From: Pinguiococcus pyrenoidosus
Lineage: Eukaryota > Sar > Pinguiophyceae > Pinguiochrysidales > Pinguiochrysidaceae
Assembly: GCA_019677205.1 (NCBI GenBank)
Contig: JAAMXY010000976.1
Span: forward strand, 1-64,000
Reading direction: 5' to 3'
DNA length: 64,000 nt
Each line of letters starts with the position of its first letter. The first letter of the stretch is position 1. The notes beneath the pieces were generated by a model. That model worked only from the letters and a program-made list of their open reading frames with translations. It searched no databases and was not told the origin of the DNA. The position numbers and the translations under genes are program-made. Below are positions 63,147 to 64,000 of the stretch, piece after piece.

Positions 63147-63897
63147 CTACTCCTCCACGATGGTGATCTTCTCCATGACGACGGGCGTGATGGGCCTGTC
63201 ACTTCGGGAGGGCACGGACACGATGTCCTGGATGAGCTTGAGGTCCGCCTCGGAGCGCACCTTGCCGAAGACCGGGTGCTTGCTGGGCGTGGAGTCGTCG
63301 AACCAGTCCAGGAAGCTGTTGTGCACCACGTTGATGAAGAACTGCGAGCCGCCCGAGTTGGGCTGGCCCGTGTTGGCCATGGACACCGTGCCGGGCTCGT
63401 TGCTGATCTCCGCGGTGAGCTCATCGGGGATGTTCCCGCCGCGGTCGCGGTTCACGGTGCTGCCGTCGCCGAGGTTGGTGTACGAGGTGTTGCCGTCCGG
63501 CCCACCCGTGCCCGCGCGGCGAGAGGTGGGGTCCTTGGAGTACGGGCAGCCGAACTGCGCCATGAAGTTGGGGATGACGCGGTGGAAGGTCAGGCCGTCG
63601 TAGAAGCCGTTGTTCGCCAGGTCGATGAAGTTGGACGCGGTGATGGGCATCTGGGGACGCGGAGAGTTTGGTTTGGTTTTTCGCACGTCAGACCCCCCTT
63701 GCTTCTCCGCAGGATTCGCATGTGTGGACCCCTGACGCGCACCTCATCGACGAAGAGCTCCAGCTCGAAGGTTCCCAAGGTTCTACGGCGCGAAGCGGAG
63801 AAGAATCGATGAGAGATCGAGAGCGCTGTGCGTTACATCGCGTCTGTCGGGCCAGATTGGCGTCCACTCACGTTTGGCACTGCGCGATGTACACCAT
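63147..63897 (-). CDS. Cyclophilin-type peptidyl-prolyl cis-trans isomerase
   Basis: Three exons: 63897-63872, 63782-63743, 63650-63147, giving 189 residues. The spliced start [34 protein letters not shown] is the usual beta1-alpha1 unit. Catalytic residues are present: Arg of FHRVIP, Phe/Met/Gln of NFMAQFG, Gln and Phe of SGGSQFFIN, the Trp of FLDWFDD, and His of KHPVFGKV. An insertion [18 protein letters not shown] after the first active-site block is typical of single-domain cyclophilins from algae and bacteria-like PPIases. It catalyses proline isomerisation in protein folding; without a targeting signal it is probably cytosolic. Introns are 89 and 92 nt, GT...AG. The gene is convergent with UAP1; only about 100 nt of its upstream region is in the window. 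Confidence 0.96.
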
Positions 63898-64000
63898 GGT
63901 GCTCTTCTGCGTCGCGGGGGACTGGTGGGGAGGCGAGAGGGGAGGATCTGGCGGCGCGGCGCGCGAGGACAACCGAAAAGCGTCGCTGGCCGCAGAAACC

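Noticed and set aside
1-64000. Prokaryotic features: operons, Shine-Dalgarno sites, CRISPR arrays, att sites, rho-independent terminators.
   Set aside because: Gene content, spliceosomal introns and a spliceosome protein show nuclear eukaryotic DNA; no CRISPR-like spaced repeats were seen.
1-64000. tRNA, rRNA or snRNA genes.
   Set aside because: I saw no cloverleaf-compatible A/B box pair or conserved rRNA/snRNA stretch by eye in the gene-free regions; a covariance-model scan would be needed to exclude them.

Overview
This window is nuclear DNA from a GC-rich eukaryote. It encodes eukaryote-only proteins (Dim1/TXNL4A, RPA1, an RyR/IP3R-superfamily channel, UAP1, an Erv1-type sulfhydryl oxidase) on both strands. 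The genes are broken by short introns of about 45-175 nt with clean GT...AG ends. Gene spacing is tight, two LTR-retroelement-type integrase genes are present, and one protein has SFI1-like centrin-binding segments. A unicellular flagellate (protist or alga) fits best, but nothing here names a species. The GC-rich codon bias leaves very long antisense frames open; these are not genes.

Layout. 1-1.7 kb: decayed Copia-type integrase. 1.7-4.7 kb: coiled-coil, SFI1-like protein (+). 5.0-6.5 kb: single-ORF integrase-derived gene (-) whose usual catalytic Glu is not at its place. 7.5-9.1 kb: seven-exon alpha/beta hydrolase (+) lacking both the nucleophile Ser and the usual catalytic His. 9.65-14.8 kb: LRR plus PH-like protein (-). 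15.3-15.9 kb: small protein with an Arg-Asp tail (+). 16.0-16.4 kb: small, probably mitochondrial, basic protein (-). 17.0-21.8 kb: large PDZ/TULIP-like protein (+). 22.0-23.6 kb: membrane-anchored farnesyl-diphosphate-synthase-like protein with broken Asp-rich motifs (-). 24.0-24.4 kb: Dim1 (+). 25.2-27.2 kb: RPA1 (+).

From 27.3 to 56.3 kb (-) lies one giant gene. I spliced it by eye into seven phase-consistent exons (5817+14302+1589+186+1609+4385+498 nt), giving 9,461 residues. The C-terminus is unmistakably an RyR/IP3R-type calcium-release channel: RIH-associated region, six-TM-type pore module, and C-x2-C-x16-H-x4-H finger. The thousands of residues before it hold 14 CUB-like modules with a His-Pro-Tyr signature plus more degenerate ones, three SPRY-like modules, two LamG/concanavalin-like modules, a MIB/HERC2-like module and many armadillo-like helices. 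The pore carries PPV where the family has GGG. This is the most novel object in the window.

56.3-58.3 kb holds no gene I can support. 58.3-64.0 kb carries four compact intron-containing genes: Erv1/ALR oxidase (-), a prolyl-4-hydroxylase-like dioxygenase (-), UDP-GlcNAc pyrophosphorylase ending in a CaaX box (+), and a cyclophilin (-). Two pairs are divergent and share short AT-rich spacers (23576-23955 and 60406-60786), the likeliest promoters. A recurring theme is enzymes with lost catalytic residues (hydrolase, FPPS-like, integrase) and a lost zinc site (RPA1). All protein assignments rest on motif recognition without database searches.
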